64,000 nt of DNA from Glycocaulis sp051859565 (GTDB lineage Bacteria > Pseudomonadota > Alphaproteobacteria > Caulobacterales > Maricaulaceae), in assembly GCF_051859565.1 (NCBI RefSeq), contig NZ_JBHYFK010000006.1:124001-188000 (forward strand), written 5' to 3'. The notes beneath the pieces are model-generated. The model saw nothing but the letters and a program-made list of their open reading frames with translations. It had not been told where the DNA came from and searched no databases. The position numbers were made by a program, and so were the translations under genes. Below are positions 25,573 through 33,608 of this stretch, piece after piece. Each line of letters opens with the position of its first letter. The first letter of the stretch is position 1.

Positions 25573-27267
25573 ATGCGCCTGTCCAACTTGCCCATCATGG
25601 GCAAACTTCTTCTGATCGTCGCGGCGATGGCGGTTGCCTTGGCCGCCCTTGGCGCATTCGCGATCTATGAAATTCACCACGTGCGCGATTCCGCCTACCG
25701 GATACACGCGGCGTCCACAGACCAGCAGCGCGCCGCCAATATGGGTGAGGCGTTGGGCGATATCCGGCGCTTCTGGTATCTGCTGGCTGTTGAGCCGGGT
25801 GAGGTCGAGCGCATTGATGGCGAGGTGCGCGCCGCGCGCGAGCGTTTCATGGCCGAATATAACGCCCTCTCGCAAGGAGCGAGTGACACGGCGCGCCGGC
25901 AGCTTGCAGCGATCAGCACGCCATTTGAGCGATTTGTCACGGCGTTCGATGCGTCCGTTACCGAATTGCGCGCGATGCGCGGTGCAGAGCGGGAGGCCAT
26001 GCAGCAGCGCGTAGAGCGTTCAGTGAATGCGGCACGCACACTCGGTCTCGAGGCGCGCGCTACCGTTGACGCGTTCCAGGAATACGAAGCCGCCCACGAG
26101 CTTGCCGCGTATGAGCAGGCAGAGGCCACTGTCGTTTCAGCCCGCAATCTGATGATCATCGGCATTCTTGTCGCTCTTGCGGCGGGCGGGGCGATCAGCT
26201 TCCTGATCGGCCGCTACGGGATCGGCCAGCCCATGACCCGCGCCATTGGCCGGCTGAACACGCTGGCCGGCGGTGATCTGGAAGTGGAGATTGCCGAGAC
26301 TGACCGGGGTGATGAGGTCGGCGTGCTCAACCGGGCACTGGACGCTTTCAAGCAGCAATCGATCACCGCGCGCGATCTTACTGCAGCGCAGGAAGCCGAA
26401 GCGCGCCGCAAGCTGGAACAGGCCGAGCGGGTCAACGCCCTGACCCTCAGCTTCGAAAAGGAAATCGACGAGGCCGTCGCGACACTGGCCAGCGCCGCCG
26501 AAGAGCTTCAGTCGACTGCCCAGTCCATGGCCTCCACCGCAGAGGAAAGCTCTGCCGAGACGCAAACCGTGTCCGCCAGCACCACCCAGACGGCGGCCAA
26601 TGTGCAGACGGTTGCCAGTGCCGCCGAAGAGCTGACCAGCTCGATCAAGGAAGTGGCCGTCCAGATCGGGCGGACGTCTGGTATCGCTACCGATGCCACC
26701 AAGCGGGTGGATGAGGCGCTCAGCCGGATCGACGTGCTCGTCAATGCCGCCAGCGCCATTGATGAAGTGGCCGCACTCATCAGCGCCGTGACCGAGCAGA
26801 CCAAGCTGCTGGCCCTCAACGCCACAATCGAGGCAGCCCGCGCTGGCGAAGCCGGCAAGGGTTTCGCGGTCGTGGCCAACGAGGTCAAGCAGCTCGCCGA
26901 GCAGACCGAGAAGGCAACCGCCACCGTTATCGAGCAGATCCGTGCCATCCAGGAAGGCACCGAGACGGCGGTCACGGCGGTGCGCAGCATCGAGCAGGTG
27001 GTTGACGAAGTCAGCCAGATCTCGACCGCTGTCGCCTCCTCTGCTGAAGAGCAGGTGGCCGTCACCGGCGAGATCAGCCGGAATGTCAACGAGGCGGCAC
27101 AAGGCGCCGAAGCGGTATCCCGTTCGCTGGGCGGGCTGGAGCAGGCGGCGGGCACGACCGCAGCGGCCGCCAACCAGCTTGCCATGACCGCCTCTCAGGT
27201 TGCCGAGCGTTCGGAACGGATCAAGAGCGACATCCAGCGCTATATCCGCGACGTGCAGGCTGCCTGA
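25573..27267 (+). CDS. methyl-accepting chemotaxis protein
   Basis: The 564-residue chemoreceptor has TM1 (about residues 10-32), a periplasmic four-helix-bundle-like sensor of about 150 residues and TM2 (about 190-212). A HAMP domain (about 213-268, with GGDLEVEIAETDRGDEVG) and a long cytoplasmic coiled coil follow. The signalling tip VTEQTKLLALNATIEAAR matches the MCP hairpin, which contacts CheA/CheW. No PAS domain and no CheB/CheR pentapeptide tail is seen. The start at 25573 follows AAGGGAGA. It sits behind an AT-rich promoter and ends at a strong terminator. Ligand unknown. Confidence 0.93.
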   Translation: MRLSNLPIMGKLLLIVAAMAVALAALGAFAIYEIHHVRDSAYRIHAASTDQQRAANMGEALGDIRRFWYLLAVEPGEVERIDGEVRAARERFMAEYNALSQGASDTARRQLAAISTPFERFVTAFDASVTELRAMRGAEREAMQQRVERSVNAARTLGLEARATVDAFQEYEAAHELAAYEQAEATVVSARNLMIIGILVALAAGGAISFLIGRYGIGQPMTRAIGRLNTLAGGDLEVEIAETDRGDEVGVLNRALDAFKQQSITARDLTAAQEAEARRKLEQAERVNALTLSFEKEIDEAVATLASAAEELQSTAQSMASTAEESSAETQTVSASTTQTAANVQTVASAAEELTSSIKEVAVQIGRTSGIATDATKRVDEALSRIDVLVNAASAIDEVAALISAVTEQTKLLALNATIEAARAGEAGKGFAVVANEVKQLAEQTEKATATVIEQIRAIQEGTETAVTAVRSIEQVVDEVSQISTAVASSAEEQVAVTGEISRNVNEAAQGAEAVSRSLGGLEQAAGTTAAAANQLAMTASQVAERSERIKSDIQRYIRDVQAA

Positions 27268-27294
27268 CGCCGCTAAACGGTACTGAAAGTGAAG

Positions 27295-27324
27295 CCCCGG
27301 AACCCGCAGGTTCCGGGGTTTTTT
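27295..27324 (+). terminator. rho-independent terminator after the chemoreceptor gene
   Basis: Perfect 10-base stem CCCCGGAACC with GGTTCCGGGG, loop CGCA, then TTTTTT. It lies 27 bases after the MCP stop. Confidence 0.9.
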
Positions 27325-27345
27325 CTTTGCTCGGAGACGTCCTGA

Positions 27346-27535
27346 TGCTCCGCGCATCCGCGCGTCGCTGCGGGCAATCCCCGATCAAGCCGGGGACAGG
27401 CAGTGCCCGGCGGCCGGTCGGCCTTGCAGGCCGCAAAGCGGCCTGAAAAGCGCGATCCCCGATCGTAGCCGGGGACGGGCCTTCGCGCCCGCGACTTTTC
27501 GCGGAACATCGCAACGCGGATGCGCTGCGGAACTA
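27346..27535. repeat. composite palindromic repeat (rep-C long form), copy 1
   Basis: A 190-bp mosaic of small palindromes running from TGCTCCGCGCATCC to TGCGGAACTA. It matches, inverted, the composite at 34285-34465, with short palindromic segments gained or lost between the two. It fills most of the 280-bp gap between the MCP terminator and the SDR gene; nothing else was seen there. Confidence 0.85.
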
Positions 27536-27547
27536 CAAATTTCTCCG

Positions 27548-28420
27548 TCAGTGCCCCAGCGGGATGGCCATGATCTTCACGCCCGGCGGGGCAGGGGGAT
27601 CATCCGGCACGAAGAAGTCGGGGAGCAATTCCACGCCCGGCTCTACCGAATACTGATCGAGATCGGTGACGCCTTCGGAGATCAGGAAGCTGTCATCAAT
27701 GAGGAAATTGCCCGTGAATTTCGCTGCCGGCTTCACCAGCACCCGGTAGGCGGTCTCGGCGAGAATTTCCGGCTTGCGGCAGTTTCTGAACGCCTCTTCG
27801 CCCGCCAGTACATTGGCAATGGCGGCGGTGGCAATGGCGGTGCGCGGCCAGATCGCGTTGGCGGCGATCTTGCCCCGGAATTCCTGTGACCAGCCCAGAA
27901 TGCACAGGCTCATCCCGTACTTGGCGCTGGTATAGGCCACGTGCGGGCCGAACCATTTGGCGCGCATGTCCAGCGGCGGGGAGAGGGCGAGGATGTGGGG
28001 ATTTTCCGCCTTTTCAAGATAAGGCAGGCAGGCACGGGTGACGATATAGGTGCCGCGCGCATTGACCTGATGCATCAGATCCCAGCGCTTGGCCGGCGTG
28101 TCTTTCGTCGGCATGGGGAAGATGGCCGAGGCATTGTTGATGACAATGTCGATGCCACCGAAATGCTGAGCGGTCTGTTTGACCGCCGCTTCCACGCTCT
28201 CTTCGTCGCGGATATCGCACTGTATGGGCAGGGCCTTGCCGCCCGCGGCCTCAATGGCGGCGGCTGCGGTGTGGATCGTGCCTTCCAGCCTGGGGTGGGG
28301 ATCAGCCGTCTTGGCCGCAATGGCGATATTGGCCCCGTCGCGCGCGCAGCGCTCCGCAATGGCCAGGCCAATGCCCCGGCTGGCCCCGGTAATGAAGATG
28401 GTCTTGCCGTGTAAATTCAT
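27548..28420 (-). CDS. short-chain dehydrogenase/reductase (HSDL2-like)
   Basis: The 290-residue classical SDR has the cofactor motif TGASRGIGLAIAERCA at residues about 11-26 and NNASAIF in the structural Asn-Ala segment. The catalytic YTSAKYG provides Tyr and Lys. The C-terminal extension, with FLIDDSFLISEG and a proline-rich end, resembles SDRs annotated as hydroxysteroid dehydrogenase-like 2 type. Substrate is unknown. It lies downstream of lepB on the same strand with 134 bases between them. That gap holds two perfect inverted repeats, so it is probably a separate transcript. Confidence 0.87.
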   Translation of the reverse strand: MNLHGKTIFITGASRGIGLAIAERCARDGANIAIAAKTADPHPRLEGTIHTAAAAIEAAGGKALPIQCDIRDEESVEAAVKQTAQHFGGIDIVINNASAIFPMPTKDTPAKRWDLMHQVNARGTYIVTRACLPYLEKAENPHILALSPPLDMRAKWFGPHVAYTSAKYGMSLCILGWSQEFRGKIAANAIWPRTAIATAAIANVLAGEEAFRNCRKPEILAETAYRVLVKPAAKFTGNFLIDDSFLISEGVTDLDQYSVEPGVELLPDFFVPDDPPAPPGVKIMAIPLGH

Positions 28421-28451
28421 CTGGCTCTCCTCCCTGTTCAGGGAGAGGAGC

Positions 28452-28484
28452 GTAGAGCGTTTTCACAGATTGAAAACGCTCTAC
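28452..28484. repeat. 14-bp perfect inverted repeat
   Basis: Arms GTAGAGCGTTTTCA and TGAAAACGCTCTAC with a 5-base loop, in the gap between lepB (3' end) and the SDR gene (5' end). No T-run follows on either strand, so it is not a classic terminator. It could be an operator or a repeat-family member. Confidence 0.7.
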
Positions 28485-28496
28485 CTTTCTGGACTG

Positions 28497-28545
28497 CCGC
28501 ATTTTCGAGCCGCAAAACCGCATTGCACTTTTGCTGAAAATGCGG
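28497..28545. repeat. 10-bp inverted repeat with 29-base loop
   Basis: Arms CCGCATTTTC and GAAAATGCGG, just beyond the lepB stop. The loop contains two CCGCA motifs. It may form part of the lepB 3' end. Confidence 0.55.
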
Positions 28546-28554
28546 TGAGCGCCT

Positions 28555-29346
28555 TTACAGCCCGCGGAAGACCCTCCAGGGCGGGCAGGTCAGACCTTCC
28601 TCATTGCGGCAATTGGCAAAGGTGAAGAGTACGGTGAAGGCCTTGCCGACAATATTGTCGCGGTGCACATAGCCCAGCTGTGACCCGACACGGCTGTCGG
28701 CAGAGGCGTCACGATTGTCGCCCATGAGGAAATAGCTGTCGCTGGGAACACGGAAGGGGCCGACATTGTCCAGCAGGGCGTTGTCCGTGCGCTCGTAGAT
28801 AATGTGGCTATTGCCGTCCGGCATGAGTTCCTCATACACGGTGACGGCGACGATCTGGCCCTCGCGCGTGCGGTAACGGATGACGTCCTGTTCCACACGC
28901 TCCATGACATCACCATTGATGATCAGGCGTCCGCCGCGCACTTCGATCGTGTCGCCGGGCAGGCCGATGACGCGCTTGATGATGTTGATGCCCTGGCGCG
29001 GGTCACGCACCACCACAACCTCGCCCCGGTCCGGACCGCCAAAATGCAATACGCGCCCGGTCCAGCTTTCGGGCAGGGCGTAGCCAATGCCCAGCGGCAA
29101 GGAGTGACGCGAATAGCCGTAGGAGAATTTGGATACCAGCACCCGGTCGCCGACCTGCAGGGCGGGCTGCATGCTCTCAGACGGGATGTGGAAAGCGGCA
29201 AACCCGAAGGTCACCAGCGCGAACCACACAGCCGCTACGCCGGCAAAAAACCGGATTGTCTCGCCAAACTCGGACACGACCCGCCGGAAAAACGTGGTCA
29301 CCATGTTCTGCGGGCGCGTTTCGCCTTCGCCGGAATGATCGGTCAT
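28555..29346 (-). CDS. lepB: signal peptidase I
   Basis: Inner-membrane serine protease that removes signal peptides from exported proteins. The 263-residue protein has one N-terminal membrane anchor (about residues 32-52). The catalytic Ser58 lies in HIPSESMQPAL and the general-base Lys124 in INIIKRVIGLPGD. The box GDNRDASADSRVGSQLGYV with box E residues follows. A charged N-terminus precedes the anchor. Its ATG overlaps the stop of the upstream YbjQ-like gene by 4 bases (ATGA). Confidence 0.96.
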   Translation of the reverse strand: MTDHSGEGETRPQNMVTTFFRRVVSEFGETIRFFAGVAAVWFALVTFGFAAFHIPSESMQPALQVGDRVLVSKFSYGYSRHSLPLGIGYALPESWTGRVLHFGGPDRGEVVVVRDPRQGINIIKRVIGLPGDTIEVRGGRLIINGDVMERVEQDVIRYRTREGQIVAVTVYEELMPDGNSHIIYERTDNALLDNVGPFRVPSDSYFLMGDNRDASADSRVGSQLGYVHRDNIVGKAFTVLFTFANCRNEEGLTCPPWRVFRGL

Positions 29347-29672
29347 GTCAGCTTCACCGCCGTCCCGTAGGCCAGGATCTCGGCAGCGCCTTCAGTTATG
29401 GTGGATGTGGAAAACCGGAAGGTAACAACAGCGTCCGCCCCCAGCTCGGCTGCATGCGCGATCATGCGCGCCATGGCCTGCTCGCGTGCCTGGGCCATCA
29501 GTTCGGTGTATTCGTTCACTTCACCGCCCACCAGATTGCGCAGGCCGGCGACAAAGTCGCGGCCGAAAAAGCGGGCACGCACCACGCTGCCGCGCGCAAT
29601 CCCCAGCACCTCGCCGGCCTGACGGCCGGGCACGGTGTCGGACATGGTGACGATGATTGCGGGTCTGGTCAT
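29343..29672 (-). CDS. YbjQ/UPF0145 family protein
   Basis: The 109-residue protein of the YbjQ (heavy-metal-binding-domain-like) family forms a small pentameric fold in solved homologues. It shows VLGIARGSVVRARFFGRDF, the ARMIAHAAELGADAVVTFRF segment and the family ending EILAYGTAVKL. The start MTRPAIIV follows AAGGAAG. An alternative ATG at 29696, which overlaps the upstream stop as ATGA, would add eight residues and is possible. Function is unknown; it is coupled to lepB by a 4-base overlap. Confidence 0.83.
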   Translation of the reverse strand: MTRPAIIVTMSDTVPGRQAGEVLGIARGSVVRARFFGRDFVAGLRNLVGGEVNEYTELMAQAREQAMARMIAHAAELGADAVVTFRFSTSTITEGAAEILAYGTAVKLT

Positions 29673-29692
29673 GGCGCTTCCTTGCCTGTCAT

Positions 29693-29914
29693 TCATGGCC
29701 TTCGTGTGGTCACACGCCAGTAGAGCAGTGCGCAGCCCACCGCAAGTAGGGCACATGGCACCATCCAGATCAGCGATTGCGGATAGGCAAGGCCTTCGCC
29801 AGTGATCACACGGCCGGCGCCAAAGGCGAGCAGACCCAGCCCGCCGGAGACCAGTGATGCGCGCTCCAGCCACAACGCTACCGGCCTGGTAACTTGATTA
29901 TCCACACCAATCAT
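29693..29914 (-). CDS. small two-helix membrane protein
   Basis: The 73-residue product starts MIGVDNQVTR and has two predicted membrane helices (about residues 17-36 and 46-66), then a short basic tail. No family was recognised. It lies directly upstream of the YbjQ-like and lepB genes on the same strand and may be the first gene of that transcript. A 20-residue longer start (29974) was rejected because it lacks a ribosome site and overlaps the probable promoter. Confidence 0.5.
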   Translation of the reverse strand: MIGVDNQVTRPVALWLERASLVSGGLGLLAFGAGRVITGEGLAYPQSLIWMVPCALLAVGCALLYWRVTTRRP

Positions 29915-30033
29915 GGGCGGAATATTGGCTGTGCCGCGCGGCACAACCAAGGCGAAACACCACTTCGCCTGCATTAAATTTGTGACAGTGTCGTTTCAGC
30001 GCCGCAGGCGATGACAAGGAAAGGCCTCCCCCG

Positions 30034-30417
30034 ATGACTGACGAGCAGACCGCACACCCCGCCCCGCCCCCGGCCGCGGGCACCAATGACACCGACCGGA
30101 CCTATGCGCTGGTCTGCTACATATTGCAGATATTGTCCGTAGTGACCGGGCTTACCGCCATCGTCGCGGTGATCCTGGCCTATGTGCGCATGACCGAGGC
30201 GCCCGAGTGGATAAAGAACCACTACACCTATCAGATCCGCACATTCTGGTACGGGCTGGCGGGGATGGTAATCGGCATCCTGACGGTTTGGGTGCTGGGC
30301 CTTGGCCTGCTCATCATGCTGGCCACCGCGATCTGGTTCATCATCCGCGCGGTGGTGGGGCTGATCCGTCTGACCGAAGGACGCAGCCACACCGATCCGC
30401 GCGGTTTCTGGATCTAG
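30034..30417 (+). CDS. DUF4870-type small membrane protein
   Basis: The 127-residue protein has an acidic, Pro-rich N-terminus and three membrane segments (about residues 28-50, 65-88 and 90-108). The family-like motif WIKNHYTYQIRTFWYGL lies between the first two. The C-terminus is charged. Proteins of this type are abundant and uncharacterised, though some are linked to envelope homeostasis. It is convergent with the minus-strand DUF7010-like gene; the two stops are only about 7 bases apart. Confidence 0.75.
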   Translation: MTDEQTAHPAPPPAAGTNDTDRTYALVCYILQILSVVTGLTAIVAVILAYVRMTEAPEWIKNHYTYQIRTFWYGLAGMVIGILTVWVLGLGLLIMLATAIWFIIRAVVGLIRLTEGRSHTDPRGFWI

Positions 30418-30424
30418 CGTCTGG

Positions 30425-31027
30425 CTAGACCGCCATCGCCTGGGCCTGCCGTGCGGGGAGCATCCCCATGCGGCGGGCAAGGCGGCTGGCATCGACATAG
30501 ACGATGAACGCAGTGACCGCGTAGCAGGCCGCTACTGCCAGCGGGATATAGAGCATCTGCTGGCCGGGGAAGGCGTAATAGATCCAGAACACCAGACCGG
30601 CGCGGATGATGGCGTGGGCGCAGAACAGCGCGGTCCGCCCATAGGTCCAGCCAATGACCGGCCAGTGCAGGGATAGCCCGATGGCCAGTATGCTCATGAT
30701 CACGCCCGCGCCAGCCTCTGCCGTGGCGATGAACAGCATCGGCCAGAACAGCAGCATGGCGATGAAGGTGGGCACCAGAAGCGGGCTGAGCACCGTGCGG
30801 TCCTTCATGAAGGGGATGCGGGCCAGCCACGCAAAGACCAGCGCCACCGGAAAGATCATGCCGGAAAGGCCAAAGGCCGCCTGAAGCAGCGGTACCGGCT
30901 GCATGAACTGGCTCATTACCGCCAGCGCCAGCCAGAACACCGTTCCAGCCATGATGATCGGATAGCCGCCCCGCAGACGGGCATAGGCACTGCGGCGCAC
31001 ATCCAGAAGTTCGTCTCTCAGGTCCAT
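30425..31027 (-). CDS. six-helix membrane protein, DUF7010-like
   Basis: The 200-residue protein starts with an amphipathic N-terminus (MDLRDELLDVRRSAYARLRGG), followed by six hydrophobic helices. The pattern resembles DUF7010-type membrane proteins (assigned from memory of the family layout; moderate certainty). The last residues are a basic cytosolic tail. It has its own promoter region with a 22-bp palindrome at 31066-31087, so expression may be controlled by a repressor encoded elsewhere. No catalytic motif is seen. Confidence 0.65.
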   Translation of the reverse strand: MDLRDELLDVRRSAYARLRGGYPIIMAGTVFWLALAVMSQFMQPVPLLQAAFGLSGMIFPVALVFAWLARIPFMKDRTVLSPLLVPTFIAMLLFWPMLFIATAEAGAGVIMSILAIGLSLHWPVIGWTYGRTALFCAHAIIRAGLVFWIYYAFPGQQMLYIPLAVAACYAVTAFIVYVDASRLARRMGMLPARQAQAMAV

Positions 31028-31065
31028 GGGTAAGGCCTCCAGCCGGGGTTGATGGTTGAACCTTA

Positions 31066-31088
31066 TGACAAAGTATGATGCTTGTCAA
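31066..31088 (-). promoter_or_regulatory. palindromic operator overlapping the promoter of the six-helix membrane protein gene
   Basis: TGACAA, 10 bases, TTGTCA (31066-31087). The minus-strand -35-like TTGACA lies at 31083-31088, inside the right arm, so a repressor here would block RNA polymerase. The start codon is about 40 bases downstream. Confidence 0.5.
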
Positions 31089-31149
31089 AAGAACTTTGAA
31101 AAAAAAAGTACAAGCTGGGCAAAATGGCCGAAGGGCCTTGTGGCGAAGG

Positions 31150-31390
31150 GATGCGGACGGCCCGTGGGGCCGGAATGGGGTAGTCGGGGCAGTCTCTTGC
31201 GTGGCCTTTAAAGGGCCGTCCGCACTTGCGAGGCGCTAGTCTTCCCGTATCTCCATTAAGCCCCATGCGGGGCAGTGAGGGATGCGCCATCCATGCGGAC
31301 AACCATTCAACACCCGGAGCGGGGGACGTTTCTCCCTCGCGCCGGTCTGCATCAGGCGTGTCGCGAACACGCTCTCAACCCGACCGGCAA
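31150..31390. other. intergenic region with multiple inverted repeats, possible structured RNA
   Basis: Within the 527-bp gap at 31028-31554 no convincing coding frame was seen. The segment holds a perfect 12-bp inverted repeat (TGCGGACGGCCC, 31152-31163, with GGGCCGTCCGCA, 31213-31224) and a hairpin GCCCCATGCGGGGC (31260-31273). A nested pair follows: GCCGGTC (31341-31347) with GACCGGC (31382-31388) enclosing GCGTGT-CGCGA-ACACGC. It does not match tmRNA, RNase P, SRP or 6S RNA as I know them. Strand is undetermined; an A9 run at 31099-31107 would give a U-run on the minus strand. Confidence 0.4.
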
Positions 31391-31446
31391 GACGCATATT
31401 ACGCCCGTGCCGGGGGGAGGGGGATAGATTGGGGAATTGATGCCGC

Positions 31447-31534
31447 TGAAACCCCGGACGCGCAGCGATCCGGGGCCTCTCTCCGCTTCTCCTGCGCGAG
31501 GTCCCGGGTCTCACTGCGTTCGCCCGGGATTTCA
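31447..31534. repeat. rep-A palindromic element, intergenic copy 2 (inverted)
   Basis: An 88-bp copy in the orientation TGAAACCCCGG to CGGGATTTCA, 20 bases from the stop of the acyl-CoA dehydrogenase gene. The outer hairpin CCCCGGA...ATCCGGGG with inner CGC/GCG stem is kept. The central sequence differs strongly from the glyS copies. Confidence 0.85.
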
Positions 31535-31554
31535 GCGTCCGGTACTAAACTGCC

Positions 31555-33339
31555 TCACGCACTCTCCAGCATGGTGAGACCCGGCTCGAAGAGCGGGGCG
31601 GCGCCCATGCGGATTTCGCCCATCAGGCCCGGCGCGGCGGCGAGCACCGTTTCGGCATAAATGCCCGCCAGCGCGATGCGGTTTTCAGCAAACCCCGCAT
31701 CGCCTTCCGCCTCTTTCAGGCGGCGCTGGGCGGCGACTGCGCCGACGCACAAGAGCCAGCCGCCTGTCACATCGCCGGTCAGTTTCAGGAAGGCGGTCGA
31801 GCCGGCCAGCCGGTCTTCCATGTCTGCGGACGCCATCCACTGGACGGCCTCTTCCAGCGCGTCCACTGCCGCGGCGAGGCGTGCCGCCAGCTCCGGCAAA
31901 GCCGGGTTGGAGGAGGTCTCGCAATCTTCCACCGTCTGGCGGATATCCTCGATCAGCTCGGCAAAGGCGAGCCCGCCCTCCATGGACAGCTTGCGGCCCG
32001 ACAGATCGATCGCCTGGATGCCGTTCGTGCCCTCATAGATCGGGGCGATGCGCGCATCGCGGTAATGCTGGGCGGCGCCGGTTTCCTCGATAAAGCCCAT
32101 CCCGCCATGGATCTGCACGCCCAGCGAGGCCACTTCCACGCCCAGATCGGTAGACCACGCCTTGGCGACGGGGATGAGCAGCTCCTCACGCCGTCGCGCC
32201 CAGGCGGCTTCGTCCTCATCGCCATGGTGCTCGGCCAGATCGCCTTCCACTGCGGCGTGGAAGCAGATAGCGCGGGCTGCCTCGATTTTTGCTTTCATCA
32301 GGGAGAGCATGCGGCGCACATCGGGATGATCGATGATGGCGTGCGGGGCAGGGCCTTCGGCGCCCGGCGCCCGGCCCTGACGGCGCTCTTTTGCAAACTC
32401 AAACGCCTGCTGATAGGCGCGCTCGGCGATGCCGACGCCCTGCACGCCCACATTCAGGCGCGCCGAGTTCATCATGGTGAACATGGCGGCCATGCCCCGG
32501 TTTTCCTCGCCAATCAGCCAGCCGGTCGCGTTCGCGTATTCCATCGTGCAGGTGGGCGAGCCGTGAATGCCCATCTTGTGTTCCAGGCCAATGGCCTTCG
32601 CTCCGTTTCGCTTGCCCGGATTGCCGTTTTCATCGGGGATGAATTTCGGCACCAAGAAGAGCGAGATGCCCTTCGTGCCGGCCGGGCTGTCTGGCGTGCG
32701 CGCCAGCACCAGATGGATGATGTTCTCCGCGCAGTCATGCTCGCCCCAGGTGATGAAAATCTTCTGGCCGGAAACCGCCCAGCTGCCATCGCCATTGGGT
32801 TCCGCCTTGGTGCGCAGCGCGCCGACATCAGAGCCTGCCTGCGGCTCGGTGAGGTTCATTGTCGCCGACCATTCACCCGAAATGATTTTCGGCAGATAGA
32901 GCGCGCGCTGCTCATCCGAACCATGGGCAATCAGCGCCTCGATGGCGCCAAAGGAGAGCATCGGGCCAAGGCCAAAGCTCATCGAGGCGCTCTGCAGCAT
33001 CTCCATCAGCGCGCAGCCCAGCGCGCGTGGCAGGCCCATGCCGCCATGCTCGGTGCCAAACTGCAGGCCCTGCCAGCCGCCTTCGACGAATTTGGCATAG
33101 GCCGCCGGGAAGCCGTCCGGGGTTTTCACCTCGCCGTCTTTCAGCGTGCAGCCCTGCTGGTCTGACGGCCAGTTCAGCGGCGCGATCACGTCATTGCACA
33201 GCTTTGCCGCCTCTTCGAGGATCGCGCCGGTCAGATCGCCGGAAAATTCCGGGAAGGCGCCGGTGGCGCGCACGCTGTCGAGCGCCGCGATTTCCTCAAG
33301 GCTGAAACGGATGTCGCGGACGGGCGCGCGATAGCTCAT
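31555..33339 (-). CDS. acyl-CoA dehydrogenase, long (DmdC/FadE-like) type with C-terminal domain
   Basis: The 594-residue flavoprotein introduces a double bond into an acyl-CoA and passes electrons to ETF. Motifs include MNLTEPQAGSDVGALRT, KIFITWGEHD, IVHLVLAR-like FAD region, LGVQIHGGMGFIEETGAAQ and the catalytic-Glu segment APIYEGTNGIQAIDL. An extra C-terminal helical domain of about 120 residues marks it as the class that includes 3-methylmercaptopropionyl-CoA dehydrogenase DmdC. The substrate could also be a fatty acyl-CoA. The start MSYRAPVRD at 33339 matches the family; the frame runs upstream to 33795 through repeats and is not coding. Confidence 0.87.
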   Translation of the reverse strand: MSYRAPVRDIRFSLEEIAALDSVRATGAFPEFSGDLTGAILEEAAKLCNDVIAPLNWPSDQQGCTLKDGEVKTPDGFPAAYAKFVEGGWQGLQFGTEHGGMGLPRALGCALMEMLQSASMSFGLGPMLSFGAIEALIAHGSDEQRALYLPKIISGEWSATMNLTEPQAGSDVGALRTKAEPNGDGSWAVSGQKIFITWGEHDCAENIIHLVLARTPDSPAGTKGISLFLVPKFIPDENGNPGKRNGAKAIGLEHKMGIHGSPTCTMEYANATGWLIGEENRGMAAMFTMMNSARLNVGVQGVGIAERAYQQAFEFAKERRQGRAPGAEGPAPHAIIDHPDVRRMLSLMKAKIEAARAICFHAAVEGDLAEHHGDEDEAAWARRREELLIPVAKAWSTDLGVEVASLGVQIHGGMGFIEETGAAQHYRDARIAPIYEGTNGIQAIDLSGRKLSMEGGLAFAELIEDIRQTVEDCETSSNPALPELAARLAAAVDALEEAVQWMASADMEDRLAGSTAFLKLTGDVTGGWLLCVGAVAAQRRLKEAEGDAGFAENRIALAGIYAETVLAAAPGLMGEIRMGAAPLFEPGLTMLESA

Positions 33340-33458
33340 GGATGGTCTCCCCGGTTCATTTTTGCGATGCACAACATAGCGCGGCGCGCGCCGAACGCGA
33401 GGGCGAAGCTGCGCGGCAGATGGGCGCGGACCAACGGGATTTGCTTTCGCTCCCCCTT

Positions 33459-33570
33459 CGTCATTCCCGCGCAGGCGGGAATCCAGACGATCATAAGGCT
33501 CTGCCGGTTGCCAGCTGGCTCTGGGTTCCCGGCGGAGTTTATCCCCGCGCAGGCGGGGGCGGGAACAACG
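33459..33570. repeat. rep-D palindromic repeat, copy 2
   Basis: Contains CGTCATTCCCGCGCAGGCGG, then CTGGGTTCCCGGCGG and a second CCCGCGCAGGCGGG hairpin. It sits in the 269-bp gap upstream of the acyl-CoA dehydrogenase gene. The first 28 bases are repeated at 34253-34280. Confidence 0.8.
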
Positions 33571-33608
33571 ATAAGAGGGGCAGCGGTTTGGGGCAGGCGG
33601 AGAGACTC

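Noticed and set aside
31028..31446. Possible cobalamin riboswitch on the minus strand (CACTG followed by GGGAAG)
   Set aside because: Only short fragments match; the B12-box core AGCCAGGAGACC is absent and the downstream gene is not a cobalamin gene.
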